A DNA stretch of 64,000 nt from JAAYLC01 sp035654795. Its GTDB lineage: Bacteria; Bacteroidota; Bacteroidia; Flavobacteriales; Flavobacteriaceae. Positions 52,685 to 61,877 of this stretch are shown in pieces. Positions within the stretch are counted from its first letter, which is position 1, and each line of letters begins with the position of its first letter. Below the pieces are notes generated by a model. It saw only the letters and a program-made list of their open reading frames with translations. It was not told the DNA's origin and did not search any database. Position numbers and translations under genes: made by a program. The DNA lies in contig DASRWC010000041.1 of assembly GCA_035654795.1 (NCBI GenBank), positions 101,854 through 165,853 of the forward strand. Direction: 5' to 3'.

Positions 52685-52897
52685 TTAAAACAAGAACCTT
52701 AACACACCATTTTTTTTCTGTTTCTCTTTGCCAAATTTCATTTGGATAAAAACTTTTACCGGTTTTTTGCGTGACCTCTTTTGGCGCTTCCCTTCTTGCT
52801 GCTCACGATATTCACGTTCTTGTCTGGCGTTGTGTCTGAGTGCCTGAGCGATTTGATCCTCAAGCATACTTTTGGGTAAATTTACATCTGATTCCAT
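52685..52897 (-). CDS. small basic protein of unknown function
   Basis: It is 70 residues, highly charged and very basic: QIAQALRHNARQEREYREQQEG, then a KRQKRSRKKP tract, then VFIQMKFGKEKQKK. It has no signal peptide or known domain. It lies ten bases upstream of the GreA/B-like gene on the same strand, which supports a shared transcript, but the reading frame could also be chance. A nucleic-acid-binding role is only a guess. Confidence 0.45.
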   Translation of the reverse strand: MESDVNLPKSMLEDQIAQALRHNARQEREYREQQEGKRQKRSRKKPVKVFIQMKFGKEKQKKNGVLRFLF

Positions 52898-53047
52898 GGC
52901 CTGGAGGTTTTAAATTCCTTAAAATTAAACATTTATCTGCAGATTTTATACAAAATAGATGATAATTTCGTCTCATTATGGAAGTCAATTTGCCAATACT
53001 TATCGGAATTATGGATGTTGTATCTTAGTACAAACTTTTTCTTCAAG

Positions 53048-54151
53048 ATGAAAGAATTTTTCAAAATACACCAATCGGCTATTATTAGTGCGGTAATTAT
53101 TATTGTTTCAGTCATTGTCTTAAGGTTTCTGACATCTCTCCTTCATAAATGGCTGCTCCGGCTGAGAAAGAAAAGATGGGATAATATAAAACCCACTTCA
53201 ATACATCTATTGCGGCGCCTGTTAAACACCTTATGGCTTATTTTGGGAATAATAGTGCTGGGATTCCTTTCTTTCGGAGATTCTACGGAGAAGTTTCAAA
53301 ACAATTTGAAGCTGGCATTATACATAGGTTCGATTTCTATAATAACTATCGTTCTTGCATCTTCATTAAACATTTGGTTTCGCCGCAGTTCTGAAAGGAA
53401 AATACGGCGAAATGAGGATCCTACTGTAATGCGTTTTGGACGATATGTGGTGGTTTCCATTATTTACACAGTAGGGGTAATGTTTATTTTAATGGCTTTT
53501 CCTCCTCTCAAAGGAATTGCACAAACTGCTTTAGGCGGAGCGGGAATTCTTGCTTTAATAGCCGGTGTAGCTTCGCAGGAGGCTCTGGCCAATTTAGTGG
53601 GAGGCATCTTTATAATCTCTTTTAAACCTTTCAAAATAGGCGATACCCTTAAGCTTTCTGATAATACGGTTGGGACGGTTTTTGACATTACATTGCGTCA
53701 TACCATTTTGCGAAACGGAGAGAATAAAATGGTTGTAATTCCCAATGCCATTATGAATAAAGAAAAGGTGGTGAATTACAATCTGAAGGAATTGAAGATC
53801 TGTGAACGCATTGATATAGGAGTGTCTTATGACAGCGATTTAGACGCAGCTAAGAAGATTATAAAAGATACCTGCGAAAAACATTCTTTAATTCTGGATA
53901 ATAGGACACCGGTAGAGATTCTAAATGGGAAGCCCATGGTAAAGGTAGCCGTTATTTCCTTAGGAGAATATGCGGTAACGATCAGAGCCTGGGTGTGGGC
54001 CAGAAACAATTCGCATGCTCTCGAAATGCGTTATGATCTTCTGGAATCTATCAAAAAGAACTTGGATAAAGAAGGCATCAGTATTCCCTTTCCAACTACA
54101 ACATTTACCTTTGCAAAAACAAAAGTTCAAGCTTCAAACGAAGATCAATAA
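53048..54151 (+). CDS. MscS family mechanosensitive channel
   Basis: Three to four membrane helices are followed by the pore helix (ALGGAGILALIAGVASQEALANLVGGIFIISFKPF) and the cytosolic beta domain (GDTLKLSDNTVGTV, VVIPNAIMNKEKVVNY). It should relieve hypo-osmotic stress at the inner membrane. The start at ATG 53048 gives 367 residues; an upstream TTG start is not needed. It ends at the A of the next ATG, so it is coupled to the YeiH-type gene. Confidence 0.92.
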   Translation: MKEFFKIHQSAIISAVIIIVSVIVLRFLTSLLHKWLLRLRKKRWDNIKPTSIHLLRRLLNTLWLILGIIVLGFLSFGDSTEKFQNNLKLALYIGSISIITIVLASSLNIWFRRSSERKIRRNEDPTVMRFGRYVVVSIIYTVGVMFILMAFPPLKGIAQTALGGAGILALIAGVASQEALANLVGGIFIISFKPFKIGDTLKLSDNTVGTVFDITLRHTILRNGENKMVVIPNAIMNKEKVVNYNLKELKICERIDIGVSYDSDLDAAKKIIKDTCEKHSLILDNRTPVEILNGKPMVKVAVISLGEYAVTIRAWVWARNNSHALEMRYDLLESIKKNLDKEGISIPFPTTTFTFAKTKVQASNEDQ

Positions 54152-55092
54152 TGCCCACAAATTCAATCAAAGAAAACCTGTCGAAGGTTCTGTTTTTTAT
54201 TGCCATAGCAATCTGTGTTCTTGGTTTTGTCAATAGTCCGGTTGCACTTTTAGGCGGCTTTCTATTCGCATTTTTTTTGGGGCATCCTTTTCCTACTCTT
54301 AATAAAACCTCAGTTAATTGGTTACTTAAAATAGCCGTGGTAGGTCTTGGATTCGGAATGGATTTAACAGAAACCGTAAAAGCAGGATCAGAAGGCTTTA
54401 TATTGACCGTTTTTTCTATAGCTCTTACTCTAATTTTGGGTTACATAATAGGGAAGGCACTCAAGATGGAAACCAGAAGCAGTCATCTCATCAGTTCCGG
54501 AACAGCCATTTGTGGTGGAAGCGCCATTGCTGCCGTGGCTCCGGTCATTAACGCTTCTGAAAGGGACATTTCTATTTCTCTGGGAGTCATTTTTCTGCTT
54601 AATTCCATTGCTCTGCTCATCTTTCCTATGCTTGGAGAATGGCTGGATTTGAGTCAGCACAGGTTTGGACTATGGGCAGCAATTGCAATTCATGATACAA
54701 GCTCGGTTGTGGGCGCTGCTCATACTTACGGAGATGAAGCTTTGCAAATTGCTACCACTGTAAAATTAGCCAGGGCGCTCTGGATTATTCCTCTTTCGTT
54801 CCTCTCTGTCCTTTTGTTTAAAGGAAAAGGCAACGGAATAAAAATCCCTTATTTTATTTTTTTATTTCTTCTCGCTATTATCCTAAACACTTATTTACCA
54901 TTTCCCTCGGTAATTTCGCGCGGTATTACAACAGTTTCAAAATCTCTCCTGGTTCTCACTCTTTTTCTTATTGGCGCCGGGCTGTCATTGGAAAAAATAA
55001 AATCCGCAGGTTGGAAACCCATGATTTTAGGAATCCTCCTTTGGATTATTATTTCTGTGGGCTCACTTTCTGCTATCCTTTCCTTTTATTAG
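54151..55092 (+). CDS. YeiH/UPF0324 family putative sulfate exporter
   Basis: It is a membrane protein with about ten hydrophobic helices. The conserved segments are ALLGGFLFAFFLGHPFP, the SSGTAICGGSAIAAVAPVI stretch and IAIHDTSSVVGAA. Family members are called putative sulfate exporters on weak evidence. Its start overlaps the MscS stop by one base (TAATG), so the two share a transcript. Length is 313. Confidence 0.85.
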   Translation: MPTNSIKENLSKVLFFIAIAICVLGFVNSPVALLGGFLFAFFLGHPFPTLNKTSVNWLLKIAVVGLGFGMDLTETVKAGSEGFILTVFSIALTLILGYIIGKALKMETRSSHLISSGTAICGGSAIAAVAPVINASERDISISLGVIFLLNSIALLIFPMLGEWLDLSQHRFGLWAAIAIHDTSSVVGAAHTYGDEALQIATTVKLARALWIIPLSFLSVLLFKGKGNGIKIPYFIFLFLLAIILNTYLPFPSVISRGITTVSKSLLVLTLFLIGAGLSLEKIKSAGWKPMILGILLWIIISVGSLSAILSFY

Positions 55093-55106
55093 CAGATTCC
55101 CTTGAG

Positions 55107-55763
55107 TTAAAATTTCATTTCCGGAACATCACCGTCTATAACCAGATCACCTTCCGTAACTTTCCGGATATCTTCCACGCTCACCCCCGGTGCCCTTTCA
55201 AGAAGGTGGAATTTGTTGTTCTTAATTTCTAGTACAGCCAGATCTGTAACAATTTTTTTTACGCATTTCACCCCGGTTAGTGGTAAGGTACATTCTTTTA
55301 GTAATTTAGACTCTCCTGCTCTATTTGTATGCATCATTGCTACAATTATATTCTCTGCAGAAGATACTAAATCCATTGCACCACCCATTCCTTTTACCAT
55401 TTTCCCGGGAATTTTCCAGTTGGCAATGTCTCCATTCTGAGCCACTTCCATGGCTCCAAGAATTGTAAGATGTACGTGCTGGCCGCGAATCATTCCAAAA
55501 CTCATTGCAGAATCAAAGAAGGAAGCACCTGGCAAGGCGGTAATCGTCTGTTTTCCGGCATTAATTAAATCTGCATCTTCCTCTCCTTCATAGGGAAAAG
55601 GTCCCATTCCCAGAATTCCGTTTTCACTTTGAAACTCAACCGAAATATCATCCCTGACAAAATTGGCCACCAGAGTTGGGATTCCTATACCTAAATTTAC
55701 ATAATACCCATCTTTAACTTCCCGCGCTATTCGTTGTGCTATTTGTTCTTTAGTTAGTGCCAT
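55107..55763 (-). CDS. 3-oxoacid CoA-transferase subunit B
   Basis: It moves CoA from succinyl-CoA to acetoacetate or a similar 3-oxo acid. The catalytic Glu sits in SENGILGMGPFP, and GGAMDLVSSAENIIVAMMH follows. Length (218) fits the B subunit of SCOT (ScoB). Its ATG overlaps the stop of subunit A by one base. The exact 3-oxo acid is not readable. Confidence 0.93.
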   Translation of the reverse strand: MALTKEQIAQRIAREVKDGYYVNLGIGIPTLVANFVRDDISVEFQSENGILGMGPFPYEGEEDADLINAGKQTITALPGASFFDSAMSFGMIRGQHVHLTILGAMEVAQNGDIANWKIPGKMVKGMGGAMDLVSSAENIIVAMMHTNRAGESKLLKECTLPLTGVKCVKKIVTDLAVLEIKNNKFHLLERAPGVSVEDIRKVTEGDLVIDGDVPEMKF

Positions 55764-56464
55764 TATCCTCTTTTTCTAACGGTTAATTGTTCAATTCTTT
55801 TTTCATATTTCTCTCCTTGAAAAATACGTTGTACAAAGATGCCCGGAATATGGATCTGATTCGGATCCAAAGTTCCCACAGGCACCAGTTCTTCTACTTC
55901 TGCAACGGTAATCTTTGCAGCGCCACACATTGCCGGATTAAAATTTCGGGCTGTTCCTTTAAATATTAAATTTCCGGCCTCATCTCCTTTCCAAGCTTTA
56001 ACAAATGAGAAATCAGCTTTAAAAGCTTCTTCCATAACATACATTTTTCCGTTAAATTCCCTGGTTTCTTTTCCATCGGCCACCTCGGTGCCATATCCAG
56101 CAGGGGTAAAGAAAGCCGGAATTCCACTTCTAGCACATTCGCAACGTTGAACCAGTGTACCTTGCGGAACCAGTTCCACCTCCATTTCACCACTTAACAT
56201 TTGTCGTTCAAACTCGGCATTTTCTCCTACATAGGAGGAAATCATCTTCTTGATTTGATGTTTTTTCAAAAGCAATCCGAGGCCAAAATCATCTACACCG
56301 GCATTATTGGAAATACAAGTGATACCTTGAACATTCCTTCTAACCAGCTCACTTATTATATTCTCAGGAATCCCACAGAGACCAAATCCCCCAACCATGA
56401 AGGTCATGCCATCGGCTACTCCCTCACAGGCTTCCTGAACATTTGCAACTGTTTTTTTAATCAT
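55763..56464 (-). CDS. 3-oxoacid CoA-transferase subunit A
   Basis: This is the ScoA-type alpha subunit with the loop GGFGLCGIPENIISEL (about 25-40) and GTLVQRCECARSGIPAFFTPAGYGT. It is the first gene of a two-gene operon with subunit B. Together they would allow use of acetoacetate or branched-chain-derived 3-oxo acids. Length is 233. Confidence 0.93.
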   Translation of the reverse strand: MIKKTVANVQEACEGVADGMTFMVGGFGLCGIPENIISELVRRNVQGITCISNNAGVDDFGLGLLLKKHQIKKMISSYVGENAEFERQMLSGEMEVELVPQGTLVQRCECARSGIPAFFTPAGYGTEVADGKETREFNGKMYVMEEAFKADFSFVKAWKGDEAGNLIFKGTARNFNPAMCGAAKITVAEVEELVPVGTLDPNQIHIPGIFVQRIFQGEKYEKRIEQLTVRKRG

Positions 56465-56522
56465 TGTTTTATTTTTTTTGGAATTTACGGAAATCTAATA
56501 CATTTCTAAACAAGAGAGTAAT

Positions 56523-58838
56523 CTAAAAATCAAATTCATCCGAAAGCTGATTTTCATCCATTCCGCTCTCACGCCATTTTGAACAATCGGTTTCAATAGT
56601 TAAATGTTCAGGGCGAGGAAAAGCATCTGTAGAGACATTCAAATTTTTGTCGGCATAACATTTCTTCATATAAATCCCCCATATTGGCAGAGCCATTGTT
56701 GCTCCTTGTCCATAAGCCGTAGAGCTGAAATGAATAGACCGATCATCTCCTCCTACCCAAACACCGGTAACAAGATTAGGCACCATCCCCATAAACCATC
56801 CGTCACTGTTATTTTGGCTCGTTCCGGTTTTTCCGGCAATGGGATTGGTAAAATTATAGGGGTAGCCGGTAACTGCATCTTTATACAGCGGCAAATTTTC
56901 TCTTCCGGTTCCTCGTAAACGTGTTCCTGTTCCGGCCTGCGTCACTCCTTCCATCAAGCTGACCGTGACATATGCTGTTTCAGCACTGATAACGTCACGA
57001 GTCTTAGGTACATTTTGGTATAAAACAGTTCCATTTTTGTCTTCAATTCGTTGAATTAAAATAGGTTCCACATATACCCCTTGATTTGCGAAAGTGCTAT
57101 AGGCTCCCACCATTTCATAGACCGAAATATCCGGTGTTCCTAAGGCAATAGATGGCACGGCCGGAACATTTTCAGTATCCACTCCCATTTTCCGGATCAA
57201 TTCAATAACCGGCTCAGGACCTACCCGATCAATTAATCTCGCTGTAATGGTATTGATGGAATTAGCAAGAGCATATTTTAAATTAACCATGTTTCCATAC
57301 GTATCGCTGGAATTGCGAGGCGTCCATGGTTCTATTAGATGATGTCTCCCTACGGGTATGGTATAAAGAGTATTGGGTAAGGTATCGCAAGGCGACATAT
57401 GCATTAAATCTATGGCCGTAGCATAGACAAATGGCTTAAAAGTAGAGCCAATTTGCCGCTTCCCTTTCCGAACCATATCATACTTGAAATGTTTATAGTC
57501 TATACCTCCTACCCATGCCTTTACTTCCCCTGTCTGAGGTGTCATAGACATCATAGAGGCCTGTAAAAAACTTTTGTGATACCGAATGGAATCCATTGGC
57601 GTCATCACAGTATCTATACTACCTTTCCAGCTAAATACTCGCATGGGGATTTCTTTATGGAAACTTGCGATAATTTCCTCTTCATCTACGCCTTTTTGTT
57701 TCATTTCTCTCCATCTGTCACTTTTTCGCATGGCAGCATTCATAATTTGCTCAATCTCTCTTTCATTCACTCTTCTAAAAGGAGCAGTTTTATTATTTAC
57801 ATTCTGTTTGTCAAAAGCTTTTTGAAGTTTAGAAATATGTTCTCTTACAGCTTCTTCCGCATACTGTTGCATTTTGCTGTCTATGGTTACATATACTTTT
57901 AAACCATCCTGATAAATATTATATCGGCTTCCGTCAGACTTTGGATTTTCTCGAATCCATTTTTCCATAAAATGACGGGCATATTCTCTGAAATATGTAG
58001 CCACTCCTTCATCATGACCTTGAGGTGTAAATCTAATTTCCAAAGGCGTTGCTCGGAGGGAATCTCTCACTTGTTTTGAGATGTAACCGTACTTTTCCAT
58101 TTGACCTAATACCACATTTCTTCGGTTAAGAACTCCTTGTGGATTCCGAAGCGGATTGTATAACGAGGCATTTTTAAACATCCCCACCAATGTCGCGGCT
58201 TCCGTTTCTGTCAACTCCGAAGGAGATTTGTCAAAGTAAATTTGAGCAGCTGATTCGATTCCAACGGCCTGATTAACGAAATCATATTCATTAAAATACA
58301 TGGTTATGATTTCTTCTTTGGTGTATCGGCGTTCCAGGCGAATGGCAATAATCCATTCTTTTATTTTCTGCATGGCACGCTCTGCTTTATTCCTTGATAC
58401 CTGCTCTGTAAAGAACAATTTAGCGAGCTGCTGAGATATGGTACTTGCCCCTCCTTTTTTTCCCATATAGACAATAGCACGGACCGTACCTTTCGCATCA
58501 ATGCCGGAGTGTTTATAGAAACGTGCATCTTCCGTTGCGATCAAAGCATTCACCAAATGGTCAGGTAAAGAATCAAACGGAATAGGCGTTCTATTTTCTT
58601 TATAGAATTTGCCAATAGTCTTTCCATCCGAAGAAATTATCTCTGTAGCTAAGTTCTTTTCCGGATTTTCCATACTTGTTTCATCGGGGAGAGAACCAAA
58701 AACTCCCCAAGATGCCAAGAGGAAAAACAAAATCACCAACAAGATGAACGCGCCAAAGATCTTCCAAAACGTGAAGATATGTCTGCGCAAATTACCCGTC
58801 TCTTTCTTCTTTTCGGACGGAACGTTCTTTTTTGTCAT
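56523..58838 (-). CDS. class A penicillin-binding protein (PBP1A)
   Basis: A short cytosolic tail and a membrane helix (about 30-50) precede the GT51 glycosyltransferase domain with ALIATEDARFYKHSGID and GGASTISQQLAKLFF. The transpeptidase domain carries the SxxK motif in GSTFKPFVYA, SxN (SIN in ANSINTI) and KTGTSQNNSDGW. It polymerises and cross-links peptidoglycan. Length (771) is normal. It is the last gene of ricT-gldH-PBP1A, 12 bases after gldH. Confidence 0.95.
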   Translation of the reverse strand: MTKKNVPSEKKKETGNLRRHIFTFWKIFGAFILLVILFFLLASWGVFGSLPDETSMENPEKNLATEIISSDGKTIGKFYKENRTPIPFDSLPDHLVNALIATEDARFYKHSGIDAKGTVRAIVYMGKKGGASTISQQLAKLFFTEQVSRNKAERAMQKIKEWIIAIRLERRYTKEEIITMYFNEYDFVNQAVGIESAAQIYFDKSPSELTETEAATLVGMFKNASLYNPLRNPQGVLNRRNVVLGQMEKYGYISKQVRDSLRATPLEIRFTPQGHDEGVATYFREYARHFMEKWIRENPKSDGSRYNIYQDGLKVYVTIDSKMQQYAEEAVREHISKLQKAFDKQNVNNKTAPFRRVNEREIEQIMNAAMRKSDRWREMKQKGVDEEEIIASFHKEIPMRVFSWKGSIDTVMTPMDSIRYHKSFLQASMMSMTPQTGEVKAWVGGIDYKHFKYDMVRKGKRQIGSTFKPFVYATAIDLMHMSPCDTLPNTLYTIPVGRHHLIEPWTPRNSSDTYGNMVNLKYALANSINTITARLIDRVGPEPVIELIRKMGVDTENVPAVPSIALGTPDISVYEMVGAYSTFANQGVYVEPILIQRIEDKNGTVLYQNVPKTRDVISAETAYVTVSLMEGVTQAGTGTRLRGTGRENLPLYKDAVTGYPYNFTNPIAGKTGTSQNNSDGWFMGMVPNLVTGVWVGGDDRSIHFSSTAYGQGATMALPIWGIYMKKCYADKNLNVSTDAFPRPEHLTIETDCSKWRESGMDENQLSDEFDF

Positions 58839-58850
58839 AATCCCTTAACC

Positions 58851-59333
58851 TCAGTTTGTTATTTCTTCAATTGTGAATCCCACGTCTGCAATTCCGTGCA
58901 AATTTAAAACCCCGTCAATTTCTCCTTTGTTTCGCATGGCTTGTTCAATCTGTACAACATATTCTCCCTCTTCCATAAACCGCACATGCTCTTTATACCA
59001 AAGTTTACTTTCTTTTATACTTCCAATTCCATAACCCATCCAGCTTCCATCGGGATTTGCCATTCTATATTCCAAAGTGTCCACTACCGTTTTGCCATGT
59101 GGAAAGTTCATGGTTACGATAAGGAAGAGATTGTTATATTGGTAATCATTAGTATTTCTAATGTTCAGAAATAGATTATAGCTTTTAAGAGAATCTAACT
59201 CCGGCAGATTAAAAGAGACTGCTTCCCCTTCCTTCCATAATCCATCCATGGGTTTACTCTCAGAAAATACTACATTATTTTCTCCGCAAGAATAAAATAA
59301 AACCAAACTCAATAAAATAAGAATTCTATTCAT
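58851..59333 (-). CDS. gldH: gliding motility lipoprotein GldH
   Basis: A lipobox (LVLFYSC, Cys16) starts this 160-residue protein. YNLFLNIRNTNDYQYNNLFLIVTMNFPHGKTVVDTLEY is characteristic of GldH. GldH is needed for gliding and is associated with the T9SS system in Bacteroidota. The gene overlaps ricT by eight bases and is followed by PBP1A after 12 bases. It belongs with porZ and the two T9SS cargo genes in this window. Confidence 0.93.
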   Translation of the reverse strand: MNRILILLSLVLFYSCGENNVVFSESKPMDGLWKEGEAVSFNLPELDSLKSYNLFLNIRNTNDYQYNNLFLIVTMNFPHGKTVVDTLEYRMANPDGSWMGYGIGSIKESKLWYKEHVRFMEEGEYVVQIEQAMRNKGEIDGVLNLHGIADVGFTIEEITN

Positions 59334-60570
59334 TTTTCTTTCTTGGCTTTCTAAATTTCTTTTGTTTTTTTGGTCTTCCTTCTTTTGCCTGTGGTGGCGC
59401 TACTTGTTGTGTTTTTTTTGTGGGAAGCGGCTTTTCTTTTGGTTTTGCAGATTTTGTTTTGCGTTTTCTTCCTTTGGAAGGAGATTTGTCAAACCTCGTC
59501 AAGCTGTCTTGCGCCGCAATATCTAAGGTGTCAGCTCCTTTATCGTCTTTGGTTATGGCAAATTCTTCCAACGAAGCGGGCTTTTCTCCCGATTTGTTTT
59601 TTGCAATAATATCATTTGCATGTTCCACGGTCAATTCGTGCCAGTTAGCTCCGTCATTTTCATATGCATACCACAATCTACCTCTGAATATATCAATTTT
59701 CTGGCAAGCAGCAACGCCTTTTTCCGTAGCCAATTTTATGTCTGTACTTGGGAAGGATTTGAGCGCCTCCAAATAAGTATCCAATTCATAATTCAGGCAG
59801 CACTTTAATTTTCCGCACTGACCGGCCAGCTTTTGTGGATTTAAAGACAGTTGTTGATATCGTGCCGCTGAAGTATTTACGGATCGAAAATCTGTGAGCC
59901 AGGTAGAACAACAAAGTTCGCGCCCACAACTTCCAATTCCTCCCAGTCTGGCCGCCTCTTGACGAAATCCTATCTGTTTCATCTCAATGCGGGTGTGGAA
60001 AGATCTTGCAAATTCTTTTATAAGCTCTCTGAAATCTACACGCTCATCGGCTGTGTAATAAAACACCACTTTTGAACCGTCTCCTTGGTATTCCACATCG
60101 CTGATCTTCATTTCAAGATTGAGACGAATGGCAATCTCTCGAGATTCTTTTTGGATTTGGCTTTCTTTGCTCCGCAATTCCTGCCATAAGTCAATATCTT
60201 TTTGGTTGGCTTTTCTATACACCTTTGGTAGGCTTTCCAGTTTCAGCGGCACTTTTTTCTTTTTCATTTGCACCCGCACCAATTCTCCGGTGAGTGTAAC
60301 AACTCCTATATCGTGACCACTTCCTGCTTCTGTGGCAACAACATCACCAATGTATAGCTTCAGATTGTCCGGATTCCGAAAAAATTCCTTCCGTCCGTTT
60401 TTGAACCTAACTTCCAGCGCATTAAAAGGATCTGCATTGGCGGGTAAAGCCATGTTTGACAACCAGTCAAAAACGGTTAATTTATTACATCCATCGGTTC
60501 CGCAAACTCCATTATTCTTACAACCGGGAGGCATCCCGGTGGTTCCCGTGGAACAGCTTGTACAGCCCAT
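59326..60570 (-). CDS. ricT: PSP1-domain protein RicT (YaaT-like)
   Basis: It carries an N-terminal Cys-rich segment (CTSCSTG, KNNGVCGTDGC), a PSP1 domain (about 90-280) with CGRELCCSTWL and CGKLKCCLNYELD, and a lysine-rich unstructured tail (KGRKRKTKSAKPKEK). In Bacillus, RicT forms an iron-sulfur complex with RicA and RicF that affects RNA maturation. The role in Bacteroidota is not established. It begins the ricT-gldH-PBP1A operon. Confidence 0.9.
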   Translation of the reverse strand: MGCTSCSTGTTGMPPGCKNNGVCGTDGCNKLTVFDWLSNMALPANADPFNALEVRFKNGRKEFFRNPDNLKLYIGDVVATEAGSGHDIGVVTLTGELVRVQMKKKKVPLKLESLPKVYRKANQKDIDLWQELRSKESQIQKESREIAIRLNLEMKISDVEYQGDGSKVVFYYTADERVDFRELIKEFARSFHTRIEMKQIGFRQEAARLGGIGSCGRELCCSTWLTDFRSVNTSAARYQQLSLNPQKLAGQCGKLKCCLNYELDTYLEALKSFPSTDIKLATEKGVAACQKIDIFRGRLWYAYENDGANWHELTVEHANDIIAKNKSGEKPASLEEFAITKDDKGADTLDIAAQDSLTRFDKSPSKGRKRKTKSAKPKEKPLPTKKTQQVAPPQAKEGRPKKQKKFRKPRKKNE

Positions 60571-60629
60571 ATTTTTTTATATATAAAGCCTTTTGAAATT
60601 TCTCAAAAGGACGAAGATTAAACAAAGTC

Positions 60630-60637
60630 CAAAGGTA
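60630..60637 (-). promoter_or_regulatory. -7 promoter element of the ricT-gldH-PBP1A operon
   Basis: The minus strand reads TACCTTTG, 59 bases before the ricT ATG. Confidence 0.6.
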
Positions 60638-60656
60638 AAGGTATCAATAAAAATAT

Positions 60657-60698
60657 CTTCTGCTTCAGAGTCAAAATTTTGTTTCTCTGAAACAGAAG
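60657..60698 (-). terminator. terminator of trhO
   Basis: CTTCTG, a mismatch and TTCAGAG (60657-60670) pair with CTCTGAA, a mismatch and CAGAAG (60685-60698). On the minus strand a T-rich tract (ATATTTTTATTG) follows. Confidence 0.7.
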
Positions 60699-60731
60699 AA
60701 ATTTAGAATTCACCAAGGTCGATACCGGACG

Positions 60732-61769
60732 TTAAAGCTGTTTTTTAAATTTAAGCTTTTCCGATCTCCCTTTCTTGAATATTTTATTGCTATTTGGAAT
60801 TCCTTTGCGCAGTTCTTTTTGAACGTCTTCCGGCAGGTGAATTACATCCACGCATTCTTCACTGCAGCATCCTTCCATTTTCTCTGCACATTTCTCACAC
60901 TGAATAAAAAGCAAATGACAAGCCTCGTTAGCACAGTTAGTATGGGTGTCACAAGGTTCGCCACATTGGTGACAATGCGAAATTATATGTTCAGAAATGC
61001 GTTCCCCACGTCTGTGATCAAACACAAAGTTCTTTCCGTAGAATTTATTTTCTAACCCTTGCTCTTCGACCTGACGTGCATATTCAATTATTCCTCCTTC
61101 GAGTTGAAACACATTTTTAAACCCTTTATGTTTATAATATGCACTTGCCTTCTCACATCGGATTCCTCCGGTACAGTACATTACCAAATTTTTATCTTCC
61201 TTATGTTCTTTTAAATCCTCTTCAATCAGATCTAAAGAATCTCTAAAAGTATCTACATCGGGAGTAATGGCATTTTTAAAGTGACCGATTTCGCTTTCAT
61301 AGTGGTTTCGCATATCAACGAGCACGGTATTCGGGTCTTCAATGAGCTCATTAAAAGTTTTTGCATCGACATGAATTCCTTTATTTGTCACATCAAACGT
61401 ACTGTCGTTGAGACCATCGGCAACGATTTTATGGCGAACTTTCACTTTTAATTTTAGAAAGGATTTCAAATCGTGCTCAATGGCAATATTAAGTCGCACA
61501 TCTTTAAGAAAGTAAATTCCGTCCAGGAACTCCTTAAACTCATTGAAATTAGATGCAGGAAGTGATAACTGTGCGTTTATTCCTTCATGCGCCACATAGA
61601 TTCTTCCCAGAACATCAAGTTCATTCCATTTTACAAATAGATGATTTCGGAAAAGTTGCGGATTGCCTATTTTGGCATATTGATAAAACGAAAGGGTTAG
61701 GCGGTCTTCACCGGCTTCTTCCAATAAAGCTTCCCTTTCCTTCGCACTTAATTTGTTGTACAGTTGCAT
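60732..61769 (-). CDS. trhO: tRNA uridine(34) hydroxylase TrhO (rhodanese domain)
   Basis: It hydroxylates U34 in certain tRNAs. An N-terminal ACP-like domain (about 25-130) is followed by the rhodanese domain with VDMRNHYESEIGHF and the active Cys in MYCTGGIRCEKA. A Cys/His-rich C-terminal segment (CHQCGEPCDTHTNC, CEKCAEKMEGCC) follows, then a basic tail. Length is 345. It is transcribed alone and has its own promoter. Confidence 0.92.
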   Translation of the reverse strand: MQLYNKLSAKEREALLEEAGEDRLTLSFYQYAKIGNPQLFRNHLFVKWNELDVLGRIYVAHEGINAQLSLPASNFNEFKEFLDGIYFLKDVRLNIAIEHDLKSFLKLKVKVRHKIVADGLNDSTFDVTNKGIHVDAKTFNELIEDPNTVLVDMRNHYESEIGHFKNAITPDVDTFRDSLDLIEEDLKEHKEDKNLVMYCTGGIRCEKASAYYKHKGFKNVFQLEGGIIEYARQVEEQGLENKFYGKNFVFDHRRGERISEHIISHCHQCGEPCDTHTNCANEACHLLFIQCEKCAEKMEGCCSEECVDVIHLPEDVQKELRKGIPNSNKIFKKGRSEKLKFKKQL

Positions 61770-61804
61770 GCTATACTTTTTTTAGGTGAAAGAAAAATTT
61801 GGTG

Positions 61805-61812
61805 CAAAAGTA
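61805..61812 (-). promoter_or_regulatory. -7 promoter element of trhO
   Basis: The minus strand reads TACTTTTG, 35 bases before ATG 61769. Confidence 0.6.
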
Positions 61813-61877
61813 CTGTTTTTCAATTAATCGATCAGCTATTAAGAAATCTTATTGTGCTTTATTGTGTGGGTTAGAAA

